Of a DNA stretch of 64,000 nt, positions 7,098 through 15,280 are shown in pieces. Position 1 is the stretch's first letter. Each line of letters begins with the position of its first letter. A program made the translations under genes and the position numbers. This stretch comes from Ectothiorhodospiraceae bacterium (GTDB lineage Bacteria; Pseudomonadota; Gammaproteobacteria; HK1): assembly GCA_024234875.1 (NCBI GenBank), contig JACKNM010000003.1, forward strand, positions 302,001 through 366,000. The letters are read 5' to 3'. The notes beneath the pieces are model-generated. The model searched no databases and had not been told where the DNA came from. It was given only the letters and a program-made list of their open reading frames with translations.

Positions 7098-9104
7098 TCA
7101 GAACTCGGCCAGCTCGCGGATGGCGGCGACGATGCGCTCCTGCGACGGGATCACGGCGCGCTCCAGGTTCTCGTGGAACGGCATCGGCACGTCGAGCCCG
7201 CACACCCGGCGGATCGGCGCATCGAGATCCATGAACGCCTTGTCGGAGATGATCGCCGCGACCTCGGCGCCGAAGCCGCCGGTGGTCCACGCCTCGTGGC
7301 AGATGAGCACGCGACCGGTCTTGCGCACCGAGGCGAGGATGGTCTCCTCGTCGAGCGGGCGCAGCGTGCGCGGGTCGACCACCTCGACGCTCAGGCCCTC
7401 GCGCTCGAGCTGCTCGGCCGCGGCCAGCGCGCGCGGCACCATCGCGAGCGTGGCGATGACGGTGACGTCGGTGCCAGCGCGCTTGATGTCGGCCTTGCCG
7501 ATCGGCAGCGCGTAGAGCGCCTCCGGCACCGGCCCGCGCGAGGTCATGTAGGAGAGCTTGGTCTCCAGGAAGATCACCGGGTTGTCGTCGCGGATGGCCG
7601 ACACCAGCAGGCCCTTGGCGTCGTAGGGCGTGGACGGGGCCACCACCACCAGCCCGGGGACGTGGGTGAACCACGCCTCGAGGCTCTGACTGTGTTGCGC
7701 AGCGAGGCGCACGCCGCCGCCCTGTGGACCGCGCACCACCAGCGGCACGGTGTTCTTGCCGCCGAGCATGAAGCGGAACTTCGCCGCCTGGTTGACCAGC
7801 ATGTCCATGGTCAGGGTGATGAAGTCGAAGATCTGGATCTCGACCACCGGGCGCAGCCCCGCGATCGCCGCGCCCACCCCGCAGCCCACGAACGTCGCCT
7901 CGGAGATCGGCGTGTCGCGGACCCGTTCCGGCCCGAACTTGCCCACCAGCCCGGCGCTCACCTTGAAGATGCCGCCGGTCTCGGCCACGTCCTCGCCCAT
8001 CAGGATCACGCGCTCGTCGCGCGCCATCTCCTGATGCAGCGCCTCGTTGAGCGCGGTGGTGAACTCGATCTCGCGGTCGCCCGGCGGGGGCGCGGGCTCC
8101 GGCGTCACGTGCGGGGCGTACACCGCCTGCATCATCTGCTCGACCTTCGGGTCGGTGCCGCCGCGCGCGAACGTGATCGCCGCCTGCAGCTCGCGCTCGA
8201 CCTCCTCGGCGATGGCCGAGGTGCGTGCCTCGTCGACCTCGCCGGTGGCGTGCAGTCGGTCGACCACCCGCACCACCGGGTCGCGCGCCATCCACGCCTG
8301 GAACTCCTCGTCCGGGCGCGGATCGCGCAAGTTCGCGCGCATCGAGTGCTGTCCCCAGCGGTAGGTGAGTGCCTCGATCAGCGTCGGTCCCTCGCCGGCC
8401 CGGGCCCGCGCGATGGCGTCGGCGGCGACGTGGTACACCTCGGCGACGTCGTTGCCGTCGACCCGGATCCCGGGCATCGAGTAGGCGGCGGCGCGCTTCC
8501 AAACCTCGTCGATCGCGGTGGTCTGGCGGTACGACGTGGTGAGCGCGTACTGGTTGTTCTCGCACACGAAGATCATGGGCAGCTTCCACACCGAGGCGAG
8601 GTTCATCGACTCGTGGAAGATGCCCTGGTTGTTGGCGCCGTCGCCGAAGAAGGCCACCACCACGTTGCCGGTGCCCTTGAGCTTCTCGGCCAGCGCGGCG
8701 CCGCACGACAGCGGCATCGCCGCGCCGACGATGCCGTTGGCGCCGAGGATGCTCAGATCGAGGTCGGCGATGTGCATCGACCCACCCAGGCCGCCGCAGT
8801 AGCCGCTCTCGCGGCCCATCAGCTCGGCCATCATCCGCTTCGGGTCGGCGCCCTTGGCGATGCAGTGGCCGTGACCGCGATGGTTGCTCGCCATGTAGTC
8901 GCGCTCGCCGAGGTTGGCGCCGACCGCGGCCGCGATCGCCTCCTCGCCGACGTAGCTGTGCGCGGTGCCCTTCACCTCACCCGCGTTGAACAGCTCGGTG
9001 ACCAGCTCGTCGAAGCGACGGATGCGCACCATGGTGCGATACAGCCGCTCGAGCTCCTCGGTCGGCAGCGTGAGGTTGGTGGCGGCGGTGGCGTCGACGG
9101 CCAT
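7098..9104 (-). CDS. Fused alpha/beta E1 component of a 2-oxoacid/acetoin-type dehydrogenase
   Basis: A 668-residue thiamine-diphosphate enzyme. Residues 1-335 are the alpha half, with the ThDP motif GDGANNQG at 154-161 and the closing NN at 183-184. Residues about 345-668 are the beta half (GEDVAETGGIF, then VRGPQGGG and a transketolase C-terminal domain). E1 decarboxylates a 2-oxoacid or cleaves acetoin and passes the acyl group to a lipoyl E2. No E2 or E3 gene lies in this window, so its partner is elsewhere. The ATG at 9102-9104 follows AGGAG with six-base spacing. However, the frame is open upstream through the hydrolase-like region 9105-9950 with no stop, so a 950-residue fusion may also be made. 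Confidence 0.9.
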   Translation of the reverse strand: MAVDATAATNLTLPTEELERLYRTMVRIRRFDELVTELFNAGEVKGTAHSYVGEEAIAAAVGANLGERDYMASNHRGHGHCIAKGADPKRMMAELMGRESGYCGGLGGSMHIADLDLSILGANGIVGAAMPLSCGAALAEKLKGTGNVVVAFFGDGANNQGIFHESMNLASVWKLPMIFVCENNQYALTTSYRQTTAIDEVWKRAAAYSMPGIRVDGNDVAEVYHVAADAIARARAGEGPTLIEALTYRWGQHSMRANLRDPRPDEEFQAWMARDPVVRVVDRLHATGEVDEARTSAIAEEVERELQAAITFARGGTDPKVEQMMQAVYAPHVTPEPAPPPGDREIEFTTALNEALHQEMARDERVILMGEDVAETGGIFKVSAGLVGKFGPERVRDTPISEATFVGCGVGAAIAGLRPVVEIQIFDFITLTMDMLVNQAAKFRFMLGGKNTVPLVVRGPQGGGVRLAAQHSQSLEAWFTHVPGLVVVAPSTPYDAKGLLVSAIRDDNPVIFLETKLSYMTSRGPVPEALYALPIGKADIKRAGTDVTVIATLAMVPRALAAAEQLEREGLSVEVVDPRTLRPLDEETILASVRKTGRVLICHEAWTTGGFGAEVAAIISDKAFMDLDAPIRRVCGLDVPMPFHENLERAVIPSQERIVAAIRELAEF

Positions 9105-9950
9105 CTCTTCTCTCCTGGTGGTGGTTCGCGCTGGGGCGGTCGCGCTGCGACCGGTGGCCGCGGCGTGGCGGCGCAGGAACGGCAGCACCGCGTCGATGAA
9201 CGGGCGTGGATGCGAGGCGAACGGGACGTGCGCGGCACCGGCGACGGTCACCGTCTCCAGCCGCGGGCAGTGTCGGCGCCAGTCCGCCCCGAGCGAGGCC
9301 GGGGCCAGCGAGTCGCGATCGCCGTTGACGAGCAGGGTCGGGCAGGCGAGGGTGGCGCTCGCCGCGCGCAGATCGGTCTGCTCGAGGATCGCGAGCCCCG
9401 CGAGCACCGCGTCGGGGTGCGGCGGGCTCGCGAGCAGCCGGGGCGCGAGGCCGGTGACGCGGGTGCGGCCGGCCTCGTCGCCGGTCGCCTGCATGGCGAG
9501 GAACTCCCGTAGCGTGCTCGGGTAGTCGCGGTGCAGGCGCGCCCCGTAGTCGGCGAGGACCTCGCGGCGCATCGCCCCGTTCCAGCCGTCGGTGCGCACG
9601 AAGCACGGTGACGAGGCGACCAGGATCAGGGCACGGACGTTGCCGGGGTCGGCGAGCGCCGCGCGCAGCGCGACCATCCCGCCGATCGACCAGCCGAGCC
9701 AGAGCGCGCGCCGCGGCACCACCGCGGCCACCATGGTCGCGGCCTGGTCGAGGTCGAAGCCGCCCGGCGGCATCGGGCTCGACCCGTGGCCGGGCAGGTC
9801 GACACGCCAGGTGCGGAAGTGGCGACCGAGCGCGGCGGCCAGCTCGTCGAACGCGCCGCCGTGGAAGGTCCAGCCGTGGATCATCACCAGGTCGGGCCCG
9901 TCGCCGTCGACCTGCACTCGCAATGCGTCCGCCGTCCCAATGGTGCTCAT
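9105..9950 (-). CDS. Alpha/beta hydrolase (BioH/MenH-like), in frame with the E1 gene
   Basis: A 282-residue alpha/beta hydrolase region. It has the oxyanion strand LVMIHGW near residue 23, the nucleophile elbow GWSIGG, an acid in NGDRDSLAP and a late histidine in GAAHVPF, giving a complete Ser-Asp-His triad as in BioH carboxylesterases. The ATG at 9948-9950 begins STIGTADALRVQVDG. There is no stop codon before the E1 ATG at 9104; the 20-odd linker residues are Ala/Arg/Thr-rich and overlap the E1 ribosome binding site. Either it is the N-terminal domain of a fused dehydrogenase, or its own stop has been lost. Biotin synthesis genes are absent nearby, so a pimeloyl-ACP role is not supported by context. 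Confidence 0.8.
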
Positions 9951-10138
9951 CGGCTCGCTCGAGATCTCCGCTGCGTGGTGGGCCGATCGCGCCTGCGGCG
10001 CCGTCGACGGGGACGCAGTATGGCGCCGCGGGCGGCGGAGGTGAACGCCTCGCCGTCCGGCCCGAGGCGGCACGCTTCCCTCGCCTCGCCCTCGATGCCA
10101 TTCTTGGCGCGCCCCCGTCCCCGCCCCTGGAGACCGCG

Positions 10139-11923
10139 ATGTCAGACGCCTTCGACCCGGTCGAGTTCGAGTTGCTGAAGAACGCGCTGTTCGGCATCGC
10201 CGACGAGATGGCGCTGACCATCTGCCGCACCACCTACTCCGGGGTGTTGCGCGACAACATGGACTTCTCGACCGCGATCGCCGACGCCGACGGCAAGATG
10301 GTGGCCCAGGGCCTGACCCTGCCGGGCCATCTCGGCTCGGTGCCGACCGCGCTCGACGTGGTGGTGGAGCGCTTCGCCGGCGACATCGCGCCCGGCGACG
10401 TGTTCATCATGAACGACCCGTTCGAGGGTGGGATGCACCTGCCCGACATCTTCGTCTTCAAGCCCGTCTTCGCCGGTGACGAGCGAGTCGCCTTCGCGTG
10501 CACGGTGTGCCATCACGGCGACGTGGGCGGCCGGGTCCCGGGCTCCAACGCGAGTGATTCCACCGAGATCTACCAGGAAGGGGTCCGCATCCCGCCGCTC
10601 AAGCTCCACGATCGCGGGCGCCGCAACGAGACCCTGATCGCGCTGCTCGAGCGCAACGTGCGCATCCCGGTGCAGCTGATGGGCGATCTGCGCGCGCAGC
10701 TCGCCGCCTGCCACATCTGCGAGACCCAGCTCGCCGAGCTCGTCGACCGCCACGGACCGGCCAAGCTCCGCCGCTACATGACCGAGATCATCGACTACGC
10801 GGAGCGCCTCACCCGCGCCGCGATCGCCGAGCTCCCCGACGGCGAGTTCCGCTTCGACGACTGGATCGACGACGACGGCATCGACGTCGACCGGCCGATC
10901 CCGCTGGTGTGCACCATCAGGAAGCGCGGTGATCGGCTCCAGGTCGACTGGACCGGTAGCTCCGAGCAGGTCAAGGGCGCGATCAACAGCACGCTGTCGT
11001 TCACCAAGTCGCACTCCTACGCCGCGGTGCGCTGCGTGCTCCCCGGCGACATCCCGAGCAACGAGGGCGTGTTCCGGGCCATCGAGGTGATCGCGCCGCC
11101 CGGCACCATCACCAACATGGTGCTGCCCGGGGCCTGCGCCGCGCGCGGCCTCACCGGCTTTCGCATGGGCGACTGTGCGCTCGGCGCGCTGGCGATGATG
11201 GTGCCCGAGCGGGTCTGCGCCGCGTCCGACGGCGGTAATACCGGTGTCTCGATCGGTGGCTGGACCCGCGAGCGCAAGCCCTTCATCTATGTCGACTTCG
11301 CGTGTGGCACCTGGGGTGGTCGGCCGTGGGCGGACGGTCTCGAGGGCAACGCCAACCTGTTCGCGAACATGGCCTCGCAGTCGATCGAGGTGACGGAGTC
11401 GGAGCATCCGCTCGAGATCCTTCGCTACGAGTTCCTCCCCGACCGCGCCGGCGCCGGGCGATTCCGCGGCGGCGCGCCCTACGTGCGCGAGTACCGCTTC
11501 CTGGAGCACGAGGGCGTGTTGCAGGTGCGGTCCGACCGCCGCCGTTTCCGGCCCTACGGGCTCTACGGCGGAGGCCCGGGACGGCCGTCGGCCAACTACC
11601 TGGTGCGCGACGGCGAGCCGCGGCCGATGCCGACGAAGTTCATCCACGACATTCGCCACGGCGACGTCTTCCGCCACGAGCTGGCCGGCGGCGGCGGGTG
11701 GGGTGACCCGCTCGAGCGCGAGCCCGAGCGGGTGCTCGCCGACGTCCGCAACGATCTGCTGAGCGCGGCGCTCGCGCGCGCGGACTACGGGGTGGTCCTG
11801 ACCGCGGACGAGACCGCGGTCGACGCCACCGGGACCGCCGGTCTGCGCGCCCGGATGCGGGCCGCGCGCGCCGGCCAGGCACCGGCCGTCGCCTGGGACG
11901 ACGCGCCACAGGCGGCGGAGTGA
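10139..11923 (+). CDS. hyuB: Hydantoinase B/oxoprolinase family protein
   Basis: A 594-residue HyuB-type subunit. N-terminal FELLKNALFGIADEMALT and DNMDFSTAIADADGKMVAQG, the central VFIMNDPFEGGMHLPDI and a C-terminal glycine-rich GGGGWGDPLERE match the family. With HyuA it forms ATP-dependent hydrolases or carboxylases acting on cyclic amides (N-methylhydantoin, 5-oxoproline) or ketones such as acetophenone and acetone; the sequence does not settle which. The ATG at 10139 follows an A/G-containing leader. It is one base from hyuA (stop 11921-11923, next ATG 11925). Its divergent neighbour is the hydrolase-E1 gene, across a 188-base spacer. Confidence 0.93.
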   Translation: MSDAFDPVEFELLKNALFGIADEMALTICRTTYSGVLRDNMDFSTAIADADGKMVAQGLTLPGHLGSVPTALDVVVERFAGDIAPGDVFIMNDPFEGGMHLPDIFVFKPVFAGDERVAFACTVCHHGDVGGRVPGSNASDSTEIYQEGVRIPPLKLHDRGRRNETLIALLERNVRIPVQLMGDLRAQLAACHICETQLAELVDRHGPAKLRRYMTEIIDYAERLTRAAIAELPDGEFRFDDWIDDDGIDVDRPIPLVCTIRKRGDRLQVDWTGSSEQVKGAINSTLSFTKSHSYAAVRCVLPGDIPSNEGVFRAIEVIAPPGTITNMVLPGACAARGLTGFRMGDCALGALAMMVPERVCAASDGGNTGVSIGGWTRERKPFIYVDFACGTWGGRPWADGLEGNANLFANMASQSIEVTESEHPLEILRYEFLPDRAGAGRFRGGAPYVREYRFLEHEGVLQVRSDRRRFRPYGLYGGGPGRPSANYLVRDGEPRPMPTKFIHDIRHGDVFRHELAGGGGWGDPLEREPERVLADVRNDLLSAALARADYGVVLTADETAVDATGTAGLRARMRAARAGQAPAVAWDDAPQAAE

Positions 11924-11924
11924 C

Positions 11925-14015
11925 ATGAAAGGACTACGCATCGGCGTCGACATCGGCGGCACCTTCACCGACATCGTCCTCCTCGACGACGACGGGCGAG
12001 TGCTCACCCGCAAGGTGCCGTCGACCCCGGACGATTACGCGCGCGGCATCGTCGACGGCCTGGCGGCGCTGTTCGCCGCCAGCGGCGTCGGCCCTGGCGA
12101 GGTCGAGGAAGTTCTGCACGCCACCACCGTCGCCTCCAATGCGATCCTCGAGCGCAAGGGCGCGCGGGTCGGGTTGGTGGGCACCGAGGGCTTCCGCGAC
12201 GTGCTCGAGATCCGCAGCCTGCGCATGCCGCGGCTCTACGACATCGCGTGGGAGAAGCCGCCGCCCCTGGTCGAGCGCCGGCTTCGCGTCACCGTGGACG
12301 AGCGCATCGACGCCCGCGGCAACGTGCGCCGCGCGCTCGAGCGCGCCGATGCCGAGCGCGCGATCGACCGCCTCGTCGCCGAGGGTGTCGACGTGATCGC
12401 GGTGTGCCTCATCAACGCGTTCGCGAATCCCGAGCACGAGCGTCTGATCGAGGCGGTGGCGCGCGAGCGTGCGCCCGGCATCCCGTGCACCACCAGCCAC
12501 GACGTGCTGCCCGAGATCAAGGAGTACGAGCGGACCTCGACCACGGTGATCAACGCCTATGTGATGCCGGTGGTCGCCCACTACCTCGCGAGCCTGCGCC
12601 GTGAGCTCGACCGCGGTGGGCTCGGGGTGCCGCTGCTCCTGATGCAGTCGAACGGCGGGCTGCTGCCGGCGGAGGAGGCGGCACGCCACCCGGCGCACAT
12701 CATCGAGTCGGGGCCGGCCGCGGGGGTGGTGGGGGCGCAGGTGCTGGCCGCCCGGCTCGGACTCCCCGACGTCGTCACCTTCGACATGGGCGGCACCACC
12801 GCGAAGGCGTCGCTGGTCGAGGGTGGCGCGTTCACCCGCAGCCAGGACTACCAGGTCGGCGGCGGCATCATGCGTGGCTCGCGCCTGCTCACCGGCTCGG
12901 GCTATCTGCTACGGGTGCCGGCGATCGACCTCGCCGAGGTCGGGGCCGGCGGCGGCTCGATCGTGTCGGTCGACGCCGGCGGCTCGCTGCAGGTCGGTCC
13001 GGAGAGCGCCGGCGCGGTGCCCGGCCCGGTCTGTTACGGCCGCGGCGGCGACCGCGCCACGGTCACCGACGCCAACGTCGTCCTCGGCTATCTCAACCCC
13101 GAGTTCCTGGTCGGCGGCGAGCTCACTCTCGACGCCGACGCCAGTGCGCGCGCCATCGCCGCCCAGGTGGCCGAGCCGCTCGGCATCGACGTCGCCCACG
13201 CCGCCTACGGCGCCCACCAGGTGGCGGCGGCGACGATGATGCGCGCGATTCGCGCGGTGTCGAGCGAGCGCGGTCGAGACCCCCGCCGTTACGCGCTGTT
13301 CGCGTTCGGCGGCAACGGCCCGTTGTTCGCCGCGACCATGGCCCGCGGCCTCGGCATGCGGCGGATCGTGGTGCCGCCCGGCCCCGGGCTGTTCTCGGCC
13401 TTCGGCCTGCTCTACGCCGAGGTCGAGCACCACTACTCGCGCAGCCTCCTACGGCTGGTCGCGACCTGCGACCCGAGCGAGCTGGAGGCCGCGTGGGCCG
13501 AGCTCGAGCGCCGCGCGCACGCGCAGCTCACCGCGGAGGGCTTTCCGCCCGAGCGCCAGGAGCTGTTGCGCTCGGCCCACCTCCACTACAAGGGACAGTC
13601 GTACGAGCTCGAGGTGCCGGCGCCCTCGGGGACCATCGACGCCGCCGCGCTCGCCGCCATCGAGGACGCCTTCGGGCGCGAGCACGAGCGGACCTACGGT
13701 CACCGGGCCGGGCGTGAGGAGCCGGTCGAGCTGGTCCACCTCGGCCTGCTCGCGCGCGGGCGCGCCGAGCGCCCGCGTACCCCGGCCGGCATGCTCGCCG
13801 CGGGGGCGGACGGCTCGCGGCCGCGTGCGGCGCGCAGCGCCTACTTCGGTCCCGAGCTCGGCTGGCTGGAGACGACGGTGGTCGGTCGCGCGGCGCTCAC
13901 GACCGTTCATCCCGGGCCATGTATCGTCGAGGAGTACGACGCCACCTGCCTGGTGCCGCCCGGCGCGCGGGCGGTGCTCGACGACGCGTCGAACATCGTG
14001 ATCGAGCTGGATTGA
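11925..14015 (+). CDS. hyuA: Hydantoinase A/oxoprolinase family protein
   Basis: A 696-residue ASKHA-type ATPase subunit. GVDIGGTFTDIVLLDDDG at residues 7-24 is the phosphate-1 loop. HATTVASNAILERKG, then MQSNGGLLPAEEAARHP, the phosphate-2 region DMGGTTAKASL and FAFGGNGPLFA follow in the usual order. The protein activates the substrate by phosphorylation for the HyuB partner. The start nine bases into the hyuB SD/stop region and the one-base gap indicate tight coupling. Length fits N-methylhydantoinase A and acetophenone carboxylase subunits. No carboxylase gamma subunit is adjacent, which argues mildly for a hydrolase. Confidence 0.94.
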   Translation: MKGLRIGVDIGGTFTDIVLLDDDGRVLTRKVPSTPDDYARGIVDGLAALFAASGVGPGEVEEVLHATTVASNAILERKGARVGLVGTEGFRDVLEIRSLRMPRLYDIAWEKPPPLVERRLRVTVDERIDARGNVRRALERADAERAIDRLVAEGVDVIAVCLINAFANPEHERLIEAVARERAPGIPCTTSHDVLPEIKEYERTSTTVINAYVMPVVAHYLASLRRELDRGGLGVPLLLMQSNGGLLPAEEAARHPAHIIESGPAAGVVGAQVLAARLGLPDVVTFDMGGTTAKASLVEGGAFTRSQDYQVGGGIMRGSRLLTGSGYLLRVPAIDLAEVGAGGGSIVSVDAGGSLQVGPESAGAVPGPVCYGRGGDRATVTDANVVLGYLNPEFLVGGELTLDADASARAIAAQVAEPLGIDVAHAAYGAHQVAAATMMRAIRAVSSERGRDPRRYALFAFGGNGPLFAATMARGLGMRRIVVPPGPGLFSAFGLLYAEVEHHYSRSLLRLVATCDPSELEAAWAELERRAHAQLTAEGFPPERQELLRSAHLHYKGQSYELEVPAPSGTIDAAALAAIEDAFGREHERTYGHRAGREEPVELVHLGLLARGRAERPRTPAGMLAAGADGSRPRAARSAYFGPELGWLETTVVGRAALTTVHPGPCIVEEYDATCLVPPGARAVLDDASNIVIELD

Positions 14016-14053
14016 GCGCGAGCTCACGCCATGCGCGTCTGCGGCCGGGCTCG

Positions 14054-14071
14054 CCGCGAGCGAGCTCGCGG
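14054..14071 (+). terminator. Hairpin after hyuA
   Basis: An 8-bp GC stem (14054-14061 with 14064-14071) starts 38 bases after the hyuA stop. No T-run follows, so termination here would be weak or Rho dependent. Confidence 0.35.
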
Positions 14072-14095
14072 GGCGGCACGCTGTGACAGATTTCA

Positions 14096-14125
14096 TCAAT
14101 TGGCCGGGGCGCGGTGCGTTATATT
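14096..14125 (+). promoter_or_regulatory. Possible promoter of the PiuC-type gene
   Basis: TATATT (14120-14125) is a good -10 match in an AT-richer patch that is unusual for this GC-rich region, with a weak -35 (TCAATT, 14096-14101) 18 bases before it. It would start transcription about 45 bases ahead of the GTG at 14176. The PiuC family is often iron-regulated, but no clear Fur box was seen. Confidence 0.3.
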
Positions 14126-14175
14126 CGACGAGCCGTTGCCGGCGACGGGCCGGGCGAGCGCGAGGCATGTAGCAC

Positions 14176-14850
14176 GTGATCATTCCCTGGAAAGGCCTGC
14201 TGAACCCGAGCGAGGTCACCGCCTTGCTCGAGCTCGCGCTGCTCGTGGACTCGCGGCCCGGCTCGGCGACCGCCGGTGGCGCGATCCAGGGCCGCAAGAA
14301 CAATCGCGAGCTCGATCTCGGTGAGCACACCGCGCGCGTGCGCTCCACCGTGGTCGAGGCCTTCAACCGCGTGCCGGTGCTCGGCTACGCGCTGCTGCCG
14401 CGCACCGTGAGCACCCCGATCCTGAGCCTCTACGACCCCGGGATGTTCTACGGCCAGCATGTCGACTCCGCGATCGGCGAGAGCGAGGGGCGTACCTTTC
14501 GTAGCGACATCTCGGTGACCATCTTCCTCAGCGACCCCGCCACCTACGACGGCGGTGAGCTGGTGATCGATTCCGAGTACGGCACGCAGTCGTTCAAGCT
14601 CGGTGCCGGCGACGCGGTGTTCTATCCGACGCTCTTCCTGCACGAGGTGCGTCCGGTGACCCGCGGCCAACGGGCCGCCTGCGTGCTGTGGCTGGAGAGC
14701 ATGGTGCGCGACCCCAATCGTCGCTCGGTGCTGCTCGACCTGGCCCACCTCGGGAACTGGATGGGGCGTGCCGCACCGCAGGACGCCGAGGCGCGGCAGT
14801 TGCTGGCCAAGGTGCGGGAGAACCTGTACCGCATGTGGATCGAGAGCTGA
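14176..14850 (+). CDS. Fe(II)/2-oxoglutarate-dependent dioxygenase, PiuC/PKHD type
   Basis: A 224-residue cytoplasmic hydroxylase. Iron ligands are visible as H-x-D in YGQHVDS (H95/D97) and the distal H in LFLHEVRPVTRGQR, whose following Arg binds 2-oxoglutarate. GAIQGRKNNREL and the ending in NLYRMWIES are typical of PKHD-type hydroxylases (PiuC, YbiX). These genes usually sit beside TonB-dependent siderophore receptors and are iron-starvation induced, but no receptor is present here. The start is GTG at 14176, and length is normal for the family. The next gene downstream is a small conserved protein. Confidence 0.9.
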   Translation: MIIPWKGLLNPSEVTALLELALLVDSRPGSATAGGAIQGRKNNRELDLGEHTARVRSTVVEAFNRVPVLGYALLPRTVSTPILSLYDPGMFYGQHVDSAIGESEGRTFRSDISVTIFLSDPATYDGGELVIDSEYGTQSFKLGAGDAVFYPTLFLHEVRPVTRGQRAACVLWLESMVRDPNRRSVLLDLAHLGNWMGRAAPQDAEARQLLAKVRENLYRMWIES

Positions 14851-14929
14851 GCGTGACCCGAGAGAGCCCGCCCGCGGTGCCGACCGGGCGCCGAGTCAGT
14901 CGCCCCCAACTCCCCGAGGGATGCCGAAG

Positions 14930-15244
14930 ATGACCGGCTACACCTGGATCGTCACCCGCGACACCGTCCTCGGCGACAGCAGCGACGCGGTCGGGCGAAT
15001 CGGGCCGTCCGGTGCCAAGGAGCGTGCGCGCTTCGACACCGTGATCATCCAGGGCGCTCACTTCCGGTTGCTCAACGAGTCCGGCGAGACCCAGTTCCTC
15101 GGCTACATCCTCGGCGAGTACGCGGGCAACGAGCCGCTCGACGACTACGGCCGAAGCCACGGCTGCGTGGCCATCGAGTACGAGCTCGAGGGCGAGTGGC
15201 TGCCGCCACGCGCGTTCAAGACGCGCCAGGCGCCGCGCCTCTGA
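14930..15244 (+). CDS. Small conserved hypothetical protein
   Basis: A 104-residue acidic protein beginning TGYTWIVTRDTVLGD. It has a central GAHFRLLNESGETQFLGYIL segment and ends with YGRSHGCVAIEYELEGEW, a beta-rich pattern that resembles small standalone proteins of unknown function in actinobacteria and phages (from memory, not checked). The ATG at 14930 is preferred to the ATG at 14921 because GAGGG (14916-14920) is nine bases before the former and abuts the latter. It has no signal peptide. It is convergent with the large repeat lipoprotein gene. Confidence 0.6.
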   Translation: MTGYTWIVTRDTVLGDSSDAVGRIGPSGAKERARFDTVIIQGAHFRLLNESGETQFLGYILGEYAGNEPLDDYGRSHGCVAIEYELEGEWLPPRAFKTRQAPRL

Positions 15245-15280
15245 TCACCGACCCGGGCCGTGTCCCCGGCTCGCAATCGC

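Noticed and set aside
5410..7515. A 701-codon plus-strand reading frame opposite the diguanylate cyclase and E1 genes
   Set aside because: It mirrors the codon pattern of strong minus-strand genes, is Arg/Ala/His-rich and has no family feature. Long antisense frames are expected at this G+C content.
6915..9512. An 865-codon plus-strand frame opposite the E1 gene
   Set aside because: Antisense to clear ThDP-enzyme motifs; composition (His/Arg/Gly/Asp) is typical of the complementary frame of GC-rich genes.
9105..9950. Naming the hydrolase BioH with a biotin role
   Set aside because: The fold and triad fit, but no biotin genes are near and the frame continues into an E1 dehydrogenase.
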